NCBI RefSeq assembly: GCF_019192965.1
Contig: NZ_JAHTKU010000028.1
Coordinates: 1-44,315 of the forward strand
Length of the DNA: 44,315 nucleotides
Direction: 5' to 3'
DNA from: Nocardioides daeguensis
GTDB lineage: Bacteria > Actinomycetota > Actinomycetes > Propionibacteriales > Nocardioidaceae
A program made the position numbers and the translations under genes. A model generated the notes under the pieces. It did no database searches. It had not been told where the DNA came from and was given only the letters and a program-made list of their open reading frames with translations. This document shows positions 7,180 through 15,929 of this stretch, piece after piece (the first letter of the stretch is position 1; each line of letters begins with the position of its first letter).

Positions 7180-8213
7180 TCCGCACCCGCCTCGAGGTAG
7201 GTGTGGAACCCGAATGCCCGGTACTTGAGGCGGGGCAGCTTCTCCATCGTCACGAACCCGGGGTCGGCGTTGATCACGTCAGGGATCCGGTTGACCAACT
7301 GCGTGCAGGTGGTGATCTGGGTGGGGACGTTGCCGTTGGACAGGACCAGATCGGGCTCGCCCTTGATCTCCCAGTCGTTGATGTCGCCGTCTGTCTCGCC
7401 GTACACCCGACCGGACATCTCGAAGGTGAAGACGACACCCTCCTCGGTCTGGATCTCATCGATGTCCGTGAACCCGATGACGTCGCCGGCCGCCACGTCT
7501 AGGTTGAGGGCCTGGGAGTGCATCGGTTCGGCGGCGACGTCGGGCCGAGTGGTGGAAGTGATCGACTTGACGGTCAGCCCGGCGTCGGCCACGAGGGCGT
7601 CGAGCACGTTGCGGCCGAAGGTCGGTGGACGCTCGGCACCGCTGAGCCACTGGTTGAACTGCTCGACGGTCTTGCCGACCTGCTGGTCGCCGGCGACCTC
7701 AGGGCCGTAGTCGTCGACGTTCCAGCTGGCGCGACCTGTCACGTGGTCGATGCGGTGGGCGGTTCCCATCATCATCGCGACGATGTTGACCCAGTAGGTG
7801 TCCTGGTGGCCCGTGCCCGTGAGCGTCGCGCCGGTGCGCTTGGCGATTGCGTCGAGCTCCGCGGTGAGCTCGGGCGAGGTGTTCCACGGGTAGAGGGCCT
7901 CCTCGGAGAGGGTCACCGCGTTGACACCCGCCTCGGCACAGTTGCGAAGCTGCTCGACGGCGTCGGTCATGTAGCTGTTGACGGCGATGACGGCGACGTC
8001 GGCTCCCGACTCCGCGAGTGCTGCCTTCGCGTCGTCGGTGACGATCACACCGAGCTGCCGGCCGAGTCCGGTCAGGTCTCCCAGGTCCTTGCCGACCTTG
8101 TCCTTGCTCCGGGAGATCGCGGCGACGATCTCCACGTCCTTGTCGAGCAGCATGCGGGTGGCGATCGAGTTCATCGCGCCCACACCGTAGATGGCGGCCT
8201 TGATGCGGTTCAT
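7176..8213 (-). CDS. 2,4-diaminopentanoate-dehydrogenase-like / native amine dehydrogenase family, copy 2
   Basis: The product is a 345-residue NAD(P)-dependent enzyme. An N-terminal Rossmann segment (AAIYGVGAMNSIATRMLL) and a dihydrodipicolinate-reductase-like C-terminal domain are typical of DAPDH (Ord) and the natural amine dehydrogenases. These oxidatively deaminate an amine to a ketone or aldehyde plus ammonia. TGTGHQDTYWVNIVAMMM corresponds to the family's active-site region (TGxNPG in most members, changed here to TGHQD). GGGAG precedes the ATG at 8211-8213. The gene starts 13 bp after the 96-residue ORF and overlaps the Amt-like gene by ATGA. It is related to but clearly different from the enzyme at 14428-15462. 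The exact substrate is not identifiable. Confidence 0.75.
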   Translation of the reverse strand: MNRIKAAIYGVGAMNSIATRMLLDKDVEIVAAISRSKDKVGKDLGDLTGLGRQLGVIVTDDAKAALAESGADVAVIAVNSYMTDAVEQLRNCAEAGVNAVTLSEEALYPWNTSPELTAELDAIAKRTGATLTGTGHQDTYWVNIVAMMMGTAHRIDHVTGRASWNVDDYGPEVAGDQQVGKTVEQFNQWLSGAERPPTFGRNVLDALVADAGLTVKSITSTTRPDVAAEPMHSQALNLDVAAGDVIGFTDIDEIQTEEGVVFTFEMSGRVYGETDGDINDWEIKGEPDLVLSNGNVPTQITTCTQLVNRIPDVINADPGFVTMEKLPRLKYRAFGFHTYLEAGAE

Positions 8214-8226
8214 TCCGGGTGACTCC

Positions 8227-8517
8227 CTACTCGTGTTCCTGGCTGGTCGTCGGTCCGGGGTCAGGCCCCTCGCCGGCGAGGATTACTTCATCTGCGAACT
8301 CGGCGTGCACGGCGTCCAAGTGGTCCCAGCGAGCGGCCACGATCCGCTTGGTGTCCCATGTCGCCATCTTCTGCTGGTTGAAGTGCCGCCCCATGAGGTC
8401 GGGGTCCACCTCGAAGACGTGCTCGAAACGCTGGATGACCTGGTCGGTCACCCGCTCAGCCTCAGGCGGCACCTGCTCCGCAGGCACCCACCTTCCGAAC
8501 CTGTACTCGCCGCTCAC
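8227..8517 (-). CDS. small protein of unknown function (96 residues)
   Basis: I do not recognise this protein. It is soluble, acidic and rich in charged and aromatic residues (RFGRWVPAEQVP, HFNQQKMATWDTKRIVAARW). It has no cysteines, signal peptide or membrane helix. The GTG start at 8515-8517 overlaps the TGA of the FAD oxidase gene (GTGA), which supports it being translated. It could be an accessory subunit of the FAD/Fe-S oxidoreductase encoded by the two preceding genes, since all three are joined by 4-base overlaps. The levulinate (lva) system also has a small essential protein, LvaB, but I see no basis for calling this its homologue. Confidence 0.7.
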   Translation of the reverse strand: MSGEYRFGRWVPAEQVPPEAERVTDQVIQRFEHVFEVDPDLMGRHFNQQKMATWDTKRIVAARWDHLDAVHAEFADEVILAGEGPDPGPTTSQEHE

Positions 8518-10028
8518 GCCGTCACCTCCTCGTAGGCCTCGTCGAGGCTCTGCTTGCCCGGGTTCATGATGTTGTTTGGGTCGAGGGCGCGCTTGATGGT
8601 CTTCATGACCTCCCAGGACGCTCCCATCTCGGTGGGCACCAGCTCGGCGTCACCCGCGCGCGTGGCACCGTGGCAGGACGACATGGACCCGCCGTGGTCG
8701 ATGGCGACTTGGGCGATCTCACGCTTCAGGGAGACGAACGCCTGCCACGACTCCTCGTCCATGCGGTCCTCCCACAGGCCCATGTCGATCTCGACGAGGA
8801 CGTCGGCCCACGGCTTGTGGGCGCCGTTGGTGTATTGGAAGGCGCCCCAGTCATCGAAGATGTCGTACTGGTCGACGTAGCGCTTGGCGATCTCGTGCCA
8901 CTTGCGCAGGACCTCGGGGACCTCGCTGTAGGGGACCGCGGCGTCCTCGCAGTGCCACGACATGGGCACGACCTTGCCGTCCTTGTCGCGGCCGTGCAGC
9001 GGGTTCGCGTAGCGGTCGTGGCGTGCGGCCCAGTCACCGGCGGCGATCTCGTCGCCGATGTAGCGACCGCCCAGGCTCCTGCCGAGCTCCATGACCTTCT
9101 TGGCGCCGACCTCGACCTCGATCTTCGTGCCGAAGAGCGAAGCAGCGCAGACGGCCTTCACCCAGTCGGGCTGGATGATGTACGCCTCGTCGTCGCGACG
9201 CAGGTAGTCGACCTTCTCCGGGTCGAACATCATCACGCCGCCGAGGGTCGCGAGCCCGCTCTTGGCGATCAGCGCGAAGGTCTTGTAGGCCGTCTCGTAG
9301 TCCTCGAAGAGGAAGAACGCGGCGAACTCCGCCTCCGCGCGAGGCACCAGCTCGAGGGTGGCCTCGGTGACGATGCCGAGCGTGCCCTGGTGTCCCATGA
9401 AGAGCTGCTTGAGGTGGTAGCCGGTCGACGACTTGCGAACCTTACGACCACCGCCCTCACCGACCTCGATGATCTCGCCGGTCGGCGTCACGATCTCGAA
9501 GGAGATGACCAGGTCCCGGGTGTGGCCGTAGCGAGCACCCAGCAGCGAGAGCCCGCTCGTCCCGATGCGACCTCCGACCAGCGCGCACGCGTACGACGCC
9601 GGGTCGTCGGGGTAGATCACGCCGTGCTTCTTCAGCGACCGGTTCAGTGTCTGCATGTTGATGCCGGGACCCACCGTCACCGTGTTGTTGACCAGGTCGA
9701 TCTCCTTGATCTGGTCCATCCGTTTGATGTCGACGACGATGCCGCCCTTCATCGGGACGGCGCCGTCAGCGAGTCCGGTGCCGCCGGCGCGCGGGACCAC
9801 CGGGATCTTGTACTCGTTGGCAAGCTTGACGATCTGCGAGACCTGCTCGGCGGTCCGGGGAAGGACGACGATGTCGGGGATGAACTCCTCCCAGCGGTGC
9901 ACCGGGAAGGGCGCAGGCACTCGAGCGCGGTTGAAGCGGCTCGACTTGTTGGTCAGAACCGCCCCGTCCTCGCCGAGGATGGCGTTGAGTCGGTCGATGA
10001 CCTCGTCCTCGATGCTGATGGTGCTCAC
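8514..10028 (-). CDS. FAD-linked oxidase (GlcD/FAD_binding_4 type)
   Basis: The product is a 504-residue flavoprotein of the glycolate oxidase GlcD / D-lactate dehydrogenase / alkyl-DHAP synthase superfamily. The PCMH-type FAD domain is in residues about 35-230: PDIVVLPRTAEQVSQIVKLA, VVPRAGGTGLADGAVP, GPGINMQTLNRSLKK, and YGHTRDLVISFEIVTPTGE. The FAD-oxidase C-terminal domain follows and ends in RALDPNNIMNPGK, the family's usual ending. The GTG at 10026-10028 overlaps the TGA of the Fe-S gene (GTGA). Upstream in-frame sequence is only shadow. Paired with the Fe-S protein it should oxidise a 2-hydroxy acid or related alcohol and pass electrons to the quinone pool. Substrate unknown. Confidence 0.85.
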   Translation of the reverse strand: MSTISIEDEVIDRLNAILGEDGAVLTNKSSRFNRARVPAPFPVHRWEEFIPDIVVLPRTAEQVSQIVKLANEYKIPVVPRAGGTGLADGAVPMKGGIVVDIKRMDQIKEIDLVNNTVTVGPGINMQTLNRSLKKHGVIYPDDPASYACALVGGRIGTSGLSLLGARYGHTRDLVISFEIVTPTGEIIEVGEGGGRKVRKSSTGYHLKQLFMGHQGTLGIVTEATLELVPRAEAEFAAFFLFEDYETAYKTFALIAKSGLATLGGVMMFDPEKVDYLRRDDEAYIIQPDWVKAVCAASLFGTKIEVEVGAKKVMELGRSLGGRYIGDEIAAGDWAARHDRYANPLHGRDKDGKVVPMSWHCEDAAVPYSEVPEVLRKWHEIAKRYVDQYDIFDDWGAFQYTNGAHKPWADVLVEIDMGLWEDRMDEESWQAFVSLKREIAQVAIDHGGSMSSCHGATRAGDAELVPTEMGASWEVMKTIKRALDPNNIMNPGKQSLDEAYEEVTA

Positions 10029-11332
10029 GCTCGCGTCCTCCCGCCGATCTCGATGCCCGCCGACTCCGCGACGAGCTCGATGATGTCCTTGACCTCGATG
10101 CCGGCCTCGTCGCCTGCGGCCGTCAGCGGTCGCTCCGACCACACGCAGGCGGACACGAGGGTGTCGACCTCGAGCTCCGAGGCCTTCTCCAGGCGGCGAC
10201 GGCTGATCTCCGCCGTGATCTCGGGTTTCTCGATCGGGAGACCACCACCGCCGCCGGAGCAATAGGACCACTGTGTGACGCGGTCGACGTCCTTGAACGT
10301 CAGGCCCGGGATGGACCGCAGGATCTCGCGCGGCGCCTCGTGGATGCCCTTGCGCTTGTTGAGGCGGCAAGGGTCGTGGTACGTCACGACCCGATCGATG
10401 GGTTCGGTCAGCTTGAGCCGCCCGTCGCGGATCAGCTCTGCAACCAGGTCGATGATCTGGACGACCTCGAAGTCGAACTCCTCGCCGAAGTACGCGGGGT
10501 AGTCCTCGGTGAAGTGGACGTAGTCGTGCGGCTCGATCGCAATGATGCGCTTGACACCGGACTTGCGCCAGTCGTCGACGTTGTGCCGGGCGAAAGCCAT
10601 TGACTGCTCGACGTAGCCCATCTCGCCGGCCGGCCCGCCGCAGCACCACTGCTCGTTCATCAGGCCGAACTCGTAGCCGGCCGCCTGGAGAATCTGTGCG
10701 GTGGCGCGCGGTACCGAGGTCCGGTAGTAGGCCGCCTCACAGTCGACGAACATGATCGTGTCGCCGCCGATGGGGATGTCGAGGCCCTCGGCCCAGTCGC
10801 GGACCTGCGCTTGGGCGTTCGGGCTGTCCCCCTCGACGCCGAGCACGGGCTCGTTCTTCAGCTCGTTCGTCAGTCGGTTCCAGACCTTCCATCCCTCCCG
10901 GTCCAGGCCCTTGTCCACCAGCATCGCCCGCATCGCGCGAACGACCTTCACCGTCTCGGTGCGGGCGCGGTAGAAGTCGCCGACCATGAGCGTGTTCGGG
11001 CACCGGACCTCACACCCGCCGCACTGCGTGCAGTGGACGTAGTCGTCGGCGACGTCCTCGACAGTGAGGTGCCCCTTCTCCATCGCGATCACGTTGGCGT
11101 GGAAGGCGGTCGGCGTGTGGTTCTCATTGCGGGTCACCTGGGTGACCGGGCAGACCTCCCGGCAGAACTTGTGCCCCGAGGAGAAGCAGCCCGTCGCGTT
11201 CTCGTGCCACTTCTCCACGAAGGCCTGCTCGACCTCACCGAGGAACTGGGGCGTGCCCAGGTCGACGGTCGTCGCGGCGGTGGCTGCCGTGGGGGCAGTG
11301 GCGCTCTCGTTGTGCTCGTGTTCGTTGCTCAT
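10025..11332 (-). CDS. Fe-S oxidoreductase with two CCG domains (GlpC/GlcF/HdrB type)
   Basis: The product has 435 residues. It has two N-terminal [4Fe-4S] sites: an incomplete-looking one with C49, C57 and C61 (CFSSGHKFCREVCP) and a classical one with C101, C104, C107 and C111 (CTQCGGCEVRCP). Two cysteine-rich CCG domains follow: VDCEAAYY and WCCGGPAGEMG in the first, YHDPCRLNK and WSYCSGGGGG in the second. In the second, the usual CCGGGGG is YCSGGGGG, so one ligand Cys has become Ser359. The N-terminus is an Ala/Thr/His-rich linker. It is the electron-transfer partner of the FAD oxidase it overlaps and begins 11 bp after the aldehyde dehydrogenase gene. Confidence 0.87.
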   Translation of the reverse strand: MSNEHEHNESATAPTAATAATTVDLGTPQFLGEVEQAFVEKWHENATGCFSSGHKFCREVCPVTQVTRNENHTPTAFHANVIAMEKGHLTVEDVADDYVHCTQCGGCEVRCPNTLMVGDFYRARTETVKVVRAMRAMLVDKGLDREGWKVWNRLTNELKNEPVLGVEGDSPNAQAQVRDWAEGLDIPIGGDTIMFVDCEAAYYRTSVPRATAQILQAAGYEFGLMNEQWCCGGPAGEMGYVEQSMAFARHNVDDWRKSGVKRIIAIEPHDYVHFTEDYPAYFGEEFDFEVVQIIDLVAELIRDGRLKLTEPIDRVVTYHDPCRLNKRKGIHEAPREILRSIPGLTFKDVDRVTQWSYCSGGGGGLPIEKPEITAEISRRRLEKASELEVDTLVSACVWSERPLTAAGDEAGIEVKDIIELVAESAGIEIGGRTRA

Positions 11333-11343
11333 CGTCGTACCCT

Positions 11344-12780
11344 TCAGACGGACTTCGTCATGACGTGCTTGATGCGGGTGTATTCCTCGAGGCCGTAGAC
11401 CGACATGTCCTTGCCATATCCCGACTGCTTAAAGCCGCCGTGGGGCATCTCGGACATCACGGGCAGGTGGTCGTTGACCCACACACAGCCGAAGTCGAGG
11501 TCGCGCGCCGCACGAGCGGCGTGGTTGAGGTTCTGCGTCCAGATCGACGCGGCGAGACCGAAGTCGACGTCGTTGGCCCACTCGAAGGCTTGGTCGACGT
11601 CATCCGCGCGCTGCACAGAGACCACCGGGCCGAACAGCTCGGTCTGCACGATGATGTCGTGCTGGCTGGGGTTGGTGACGACGGTCGGCTCGATGAAGTA
11701 GCCCTTGCCGGGGATAGCACGACCGCCCGTTGCGATCTCGCCGTCCGTCTTGGCGAGCACGTCGAGGATCGACTGGCGGTGCGAGGCCGAGACCACCGGC
11801 CCCATGTCGAGGTCCTCGGTCTCCCCGGGGTTGCCGACCTTGAGCGCCTCGACCGCGGGGACCAGCTTCGCCACCAGCTGGTCATAGACCCCCGGCGTAG
11901 CGATGACACGACAGGCCGCAGTGCAATCCTGGCCCGAGTTCACGAAGGCGCCCAGCGTGACGCCCGCGACGACGGCGTCGACGTCCGCGTCGTCCAGGAC
12001 GATGACGGGAGCCTTCCCTCCGAGCTCGAGGTGCGCCTTGGCAACATGGTCAGAGGCCACCTTCGCGATGTGCTTGCCGGTGCTGGTGTCACCGGTCACG
12101 GAGACCAGCCCGATGCGGCGGTCACCCACCAGGGAGTCGCCCATGTCAGCAGCGGAGCCCGACAGGACGTTGAAGACGCCCGCCGGGAAGATGTCCTGCG
12201 CGAGCTTGGCGACGTATAGAGCAGTCAGAGGAGTCTGCCGGGACGGTTTGAGGATGCTGCAGTTCCCGGTCGCCAACGCGGGGCCGAACTTCCACGCCGC
12301 CATGAGGAGCGGGTAGTTCCAGGGCGCGATGCCCGCGACGACACCGATCGGCTCTCGCCGGACATAGGACTCGTAGCCGTTGAGGTACTCACCACCGGCT
12401 CGACCCTCCAGCGAGCGCGCGGCACCGGCGAAGAACCGCAGGTTGTCGACGACGAGCGGAACCTCGTCGCGCGCGACCGGAAGCGGCTTGCCCACGTTGC
12501 GCGACTCCAGCATCGCCAGGTGGTCCGCGTGCTCCTCGATTGCCGCAGCGAGCGCCAGGAGCATCTCGGCGCGCTCACCGGGCGTCGTACGGCGGTAGGT
12601 CTTGAAGGCCTCGGTCGCGGCGGTCACGGCTGCGTCGACGTCCGCCGCACCGCTGGCCGGCGCCTGCGCGAGCACCTCCTCCGTGGCTGGTTCGATGACG
12701 TCGAGCAGCCGGCCGGACTGCGCGGGGACGAGCTCTCCGTTGATCAGGTTCAGTGCGCTCACGTCATTCGGGTCAAGCAT
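11344..12780 (-). CDS. aldehyde dehydrogenase, gamma-aminobutyraldehyde dehydrogenase-like
   Basis: The product is a 478-residue NAD-dependent ALDH. Asn154 (PWNYP), Glu252 (LELGGKAP) and nucleophile Cys286 (NSGQDCTAACR) are all in place. The C-terminal stretch WVNDHLPVMSEMPHGGFKQS, then GYGKDMSVYGLEEYT, is the signature of the PatD/aminobutyraldehyde branch, which oxidises omega-amino aldehydes from diamines. GAGGA lies 8 bases before the ATG at 12778-12780. The 79 bp between the ligase stop and this start is the longest gap inside the operon, but no promoter stands out there. It presumably oxidises the aldehyde made by deamination of an amine. Enzyme class is certain; substrate is inferred from sequence and context. 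Confidence 0.9.
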   Translation of the reverse strand: MLDPNDVSALNLINGELVPAQSGRLLDVIEPATEEVLAQAPASGAADVDAAVTAATEAFKTYRRTTPGERAEMLLALAAAIEEHADHLAMLESRNVGKPLPVARDEVPLVVDNLRFFAGAARSLEGRAGGEYLNGYESYVRREPIGVVAGIAPWNYPLLMAAWKFGPALATGNCSILKPSRQTPLTALYVAKLAQDIFPAGVFNVLSGSAADMGDSLVGDRRIGLVSVTGDTSTGKHIAKVASDHVAKAHLELGGKAPVIVLDDADVDAVVAGVTLGAFVNSGQDCTAACRVIATPGVYDQLVAKLVPAVEALKVGNPGETEDLDMGPVVSASHRQSILDVLAKTDGEIATGGRAIPGKGYFIEPTVVTNPSQHDIIVQTELFGPVVSVQRADDVDQAFEWANDVDFGLAASIWTQNLNHAARAARDLDFGCVWVNDHLPVMSEMPHGGFKQSGYGKDMSVYGLEEYTRIKHVMTKSV

Positions 12781-12859
12781 CGTTCTGTCCTCTTTCGTTC
12801 TCTTGTCACGTTCTCGGTCTCGCCCCGGGTTCCTCCGGAGCGTTCTGAGGCGGTGCGGG

Positions 12860-14431
12860 CTACGGGGTTGTCCCTGCGGTCGTCGCGGGAGACGTGGCGA
12901 GCTGCCTCTTGAGCTCGAACTTCTGGACCTTGCCGGTCGCTGTCTTGGGCAGATCGGCGAACTCGAAACGGTCCGGGATCTTGAACTTCGCCAAGCGCCC
13001 GACGAGGTGCTCGCGCAGCTCGTCCGCCGAGGCCTCGGCTCCAGTCCGCAGGCACACGAAAGCGACCGGGCGCTCACCCCAGTGCTCGTGCGGCATCGGG
13101 ACCACCGCCGCCTCCTGGACGGCCGGGTGCTCGAGGATGGCCTGCTCGACCTCGACCGAGCTGATGTTCTCTCCGCCGGAGATGATCACGTCCTTGGCTC
13201 GGTCACGGATCTCGATGTAGCCGTCGGGATGGCGCACGGCAAGGTCACCGCTACGGAACCAACCGTCGGGCACGGCGGCGGCGGTTGACTCGGGATCGAG
13301 GTAGTAGCGCGGGGTGACGTTGTTGCCGCGCAGCGCAATCTCGCCGATGGTCGCCGCGTCAGCGGGCACGTCGTCCCCGTTGCCGTCGACGACGCGGACG
13401 ATGTCGGAGATGATGTTGCCGATCCCTTGGCGCGCGTTGAGTCGATCCTGGTCCTCGGCGGGCAGCTCGTCCCACTGGGACCGCCACTCGTTGATGACGA
13501 CCGGCCCATAGGTCTCAGTCATTCCGTAGAGGTGAGTGACGTCGAGACCGCAGGCCCGCGCCCGCGCCAACAGTGCAGGTGCGGGCGGCGACCCCCCAGT
13601 CGCCACCCACACCCTGCTCGCGTCGAGCGGTGGAGCACTTGGGTCGGCCGTCAACGTGGAAAGCACCGTGGGTGCAGCACACATGTGCGTGACGCCATGC
13701 TCGGAAACGGCGCCCCACACGGACGCCGCGTCGACCTTCTCCAGGCACACGTGCGTGCCGCCCACGGCCGTCACCGCCCAGGTGAAGCACCACCCGTTGC
13801 AGTGGAACATCGGCAACGTCCACAAGTAGGTGGAGGTGAGGCCCATACCCGAGTGGAAAGCCATCGCGAGCGACTGGAGGTAGGCGCCGCGATGCGTGTA
13901 CACGACTCCCTTGGGCTTGCCCGTCGTACCGCTGGTGTAGTTGATCGCGATGGTCGCTAGCTCATTCGCGACGTGGATCTCGAAAGGCTTGGCCTGCGCG
14001 AGCGCGGTCTCGTACTGCTCGCCGGCGACCAACACGACGGGGTTGGCCGTGGCGAGGGCGATCGCCTCACGCGCCACTGCCTCGAGCTCCGCGGAGACGA
14101 TGAGGACCTGCACGTCCGCGTGCCCGAGGATGTACGCGATCTCGCTGGCGTTCAGGCGGGAGTTCAGGGGAACGAGCACCCCGCCCGCGAAGGGCACGCC
14201 GTAGTGCGCCTCGAGCATCTCCCGCGTGTTCGTCGCGATCACCCCGACCCGGCCTCCGGCCCGCAGGTCGCGCTCGAACAGGACGCCGGCCAGCCGGCGG
14301 GCCCGCTCGTAGAACTCTCCGTATGTGAAACGACGGTCACGGTCGACGACGGCGAGCTTCTCGCCGTGCACGGCTGCGGCACGGCAGAGGAACCTGACCG
14401 GGCTGAGGGGCGTGTCGTCGTGTCGTGTCAT
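12860..14431 (-). CDS. acyl-CoA synthetase (AMP-forming)
   Basis: The product is a 523-residue ANL-superfamily ligase with all core motifs: the P-loop YTSGTTGKPKG, MFHCNGW, YGMTETYGP, GWFRSGDLA, the hinge RAKDVIISGGENISSVEVE, and the C-terminal catalytic Lys in PKTATGKVQK. It converts a carboxylic acid to its CoA thioester via an acyl-adenylate. The best resemblance is to the broad-specificity fatty-acid/aromatic-acid FadD-like ligases, not acetyl-CoA synthetase. Its ATG overlaps the stop of the first DAPDH-like gene by four bases. In this pathway it would activate the acid made by the aldehyde dehydrogenase, feeding the kinase/ACAD pair encoded at 653-3015. Confidence 0.9.
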   Translation of the reverse strand: MTRHDDTPLSPVRFLCRAAAVHGEKLAVVDRDRRFTYGEFYERARRLAGVLFERDLRAGGRVGVIATNTREMLEAHYGVPFAGGVLVPLNSRLNASEIAYILGHADVQVLIVSAELEAVAREAIALATANPVVLVAGEQYETALAQAKPFEIHVANELATIAINYTSGTTGKPKGVVYTHRGAYLQSLAMAFHSGMGLTSTYLWTLPMFHCNGWCFTWAVTAVGGTHVCLEKVDAASVWGAVSEHGVTHMCAAPTVLSTLTADPSAPPLDASRVWVATGGSPPAPALLARARACGLDVTHLYGMTETYGPVVINEWRSQWDELPAEDQDRLNARQGIGNIISDIVRVVDGNGDDVPADAATIGEIALRGNNVTPRYYLDPESTAAAVPDGWFRSGDLAVRHPDGYIEIRDRAKDVIISGGENISSVEVEQAILEHPAVQEAAVVPMPHEHWGERPVAFVCLRTGAEASADELREHLVGRLAKFKIPDRFEFADLPKTATGKVQKFELKRQLATSPATTAGTTP

Positions 14432-15462
14432 CGCTGCACGCCCGTGAGACGGGAACCCTTCGAGGCGAGCTCGCGAACCGGCAGGTCGCCCATGGAGAGC
14501 AGACCGGGCCGGGCGTCGACGACGGCGGCGGCGGTGTTGACCGCCGCCGCGATCGTGCTGAGGAACGACTCGAACCCCACCGAGGACGACAGCTCAAGGA
14601 CCTGCTCCTCACCCTCGATGCGGTAGTCGTCGCCGGCCTGCACCGTGTCGCCGTCCGCGAAGAAGCCGAACACGATCTCCAGGTCGATGACCGCCTTGCC
14701 GTCCACGAGCCCGCGAGCCGCGTGGGCGACAGCGGCGATCTGCCCCGGCGCGATGCTCAGATGAGCGCCGGTGCGGAGGTCTTGGGCCAGCAGAACCGGC
14801 GTGACGTCGTCCACCTCGATCGCGTCCAACTCCCATCCGAGGCCGCTGGCGACAGCACCGATGGCCTGCTCGAACCCGTAGTGACCGACCACCTCCCCTG
14901 CTGCCTGAGCAGTCTCAAAGACGTCCGGTGTGAGACCGAGGCCGAACTTCCGCAGGATGGCTCCGTAGCGGGACATGTTGGTGCGACGACGGATCGTTAT
15001 GCGTTTGGCGTCCTGAGTCAGGACCGTGAGCAGAAGCGGCAGGGTGTCCATCAGCACTCCGGGGTTCGCACCCGTGCCGAGCACCGTCACCCCGCTCGCC
15101 TTCGCTGCGTCGTCAATCTGACGTGAGACCTCCGCGTGGCTCACCCAGGGGAACGAGAGCTCCTCACAGATGCTCATCACGTTGTATCCGGCCGCGACCA
15201 GAGGGAGCACGGTCGCTGCCACCTGGTTCAGGTCCGAGGTGGTGGCGACCACGGCGAGCTCCGCCTCGGGCAGCTTCTCCGGATCGTCAACCACGACCAC
15301 ACCGAGCGGCTCGACTCCGAGAACGTCCCCGAGGTCGGAACCGACCGCCTGGGGGTTCCTGTCGGCGGCGCCGACGACTCGGAGGTCGTTGCGCTCCATA
15401 AACGACCGGGCCATGGCCACGCCAGTGGCTCCGAGACCCACCAGGACGACGCGCTTGGACAC
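14428..15462 (-). CDS. 2,4-diaminopentanoate-dehydrogenase-like / native amine dehydrogenase family, copy 1
   Basis: The product is 344 residues and is the first gene of the operon. The N-terminal Rossmann motif is VVLVGLGATGVAMARSF. The family loop VLGTGANPGVLMDTLPLLLT is canonical (TGxNPG), unlike copy 2. The C-terminal half forms the lid/active-site domain seen in DAPDH and in natural amine dehydrogenases, which need no alpha-carboxylate. Two diverged copies in one operon suggest two different deamination steps or two subunits of a hetero-oligomer. AGGAGC precedes the ATG at 15460-15462. The regulatory element at 15497-15528 lies 34 bp upstream. Confidence 0.78.
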   Translation of the reverse strand: MSKRVVLVGLGATGVAMARSFMERNDLRVVGAADRNPQAVGSDLGDVLGVEPLGVVVVDDPEKLPEAELAVVATTSDLNQVAATVLPLVAAGYNVMSICEELSFPWVSHAEVSRQIDDAAKASGVTVLGTGANPGVLMDTLPLLLTVLTQDAKRITIRRRTNMSRYGAILRKFGLGLTPDVFETAQAAGEVVGHYGFEQAIGAVASGLGWELDAIEVDDVTPVLLAQDLRTGAHLSIAPGQIAAVAHAARGLVDGKAVIDLEIVFGFFADGDTVQAGDDYRIEGEEQVLELSSSVGFESFLSTIAAAVNTAAAVVDARPGLLSMGDLPVRELASKGSRLTGVQR

Positions 15463-15496
15463 GACTTGGCTCCTTCAACTCACGACGGCGACAATC

Positions 15497-15528
15497 CGAA
15501 AACATACAAGGTAATCGGATTTAGGGGT
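15497..15528. promoter_or_regulatory. putative GntR operator / promoter element, copy 2
   Basis: This is the second copy of the element at 4098-4129, in the same orientation and spacing relative to its minus-strand gene (34 bp against 31 bp). Shared bases are AAAACATACA, then a central CG, then ATTTA followed by GG. As the only regulatory-looking sequence before the eight-gene operon, it links that operon to the GntR-Cache locus 11 kb away. Confidence 0.5.
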
Positions 15529-15929
15529 AGCCCAGATCACACTCTTTTCTGAGGAAGAGCGCGACCCCATGCCCTCGGGCGACCCACGGCGGGCGTAGCT
15601 CCAGCCCAGACACGCATCGGGCCTACGGTCACCACGGGCACGCAACGTCGGGGGCCGACACATCAACTGCAACCACATCGGGCGCAGGGTGCCCAACCAC
15701 CCCACGCTCCGCCCCCCAAGGGTCATGGTCGAGCCGCGAGGAAGTGCGTTGCTCGGTCGCCAAACGAACGAAGTGCTGGAGCAGAAGGCCCGGCGCGCAA
15801 TGGGGGCCAACCCGAACGGCGATCTCCTGCTGTCCGAGGTTCATGGAGGCTCCGCATGGGAGCCACTGCGCACAGCGACCACTCTGAGGCGCACTATTCG
15901 GCGCGGGCCGGGCTGACGGGCGCCCTCAC
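15529..15929. other. non-coding stretch at the island/core boundary
   Basis: I find no gene here. Short open frames exist on both strands (for example 15689-15916 plus and 15629-15844 minus), but they match nothing I recognise and have no ribosome-binding site. It lies between the operon promoter and the hairpins beside tRNA-Leu, where an integration boundary could fall. Confidence 0.5.

Noticed and set aside
15629..15916. Two short open frames in the gap before tRNA-Leu
   Set aside because: No ribosome-binding site, no recognisable domain, and normal length for chance in GC-rich DNA.
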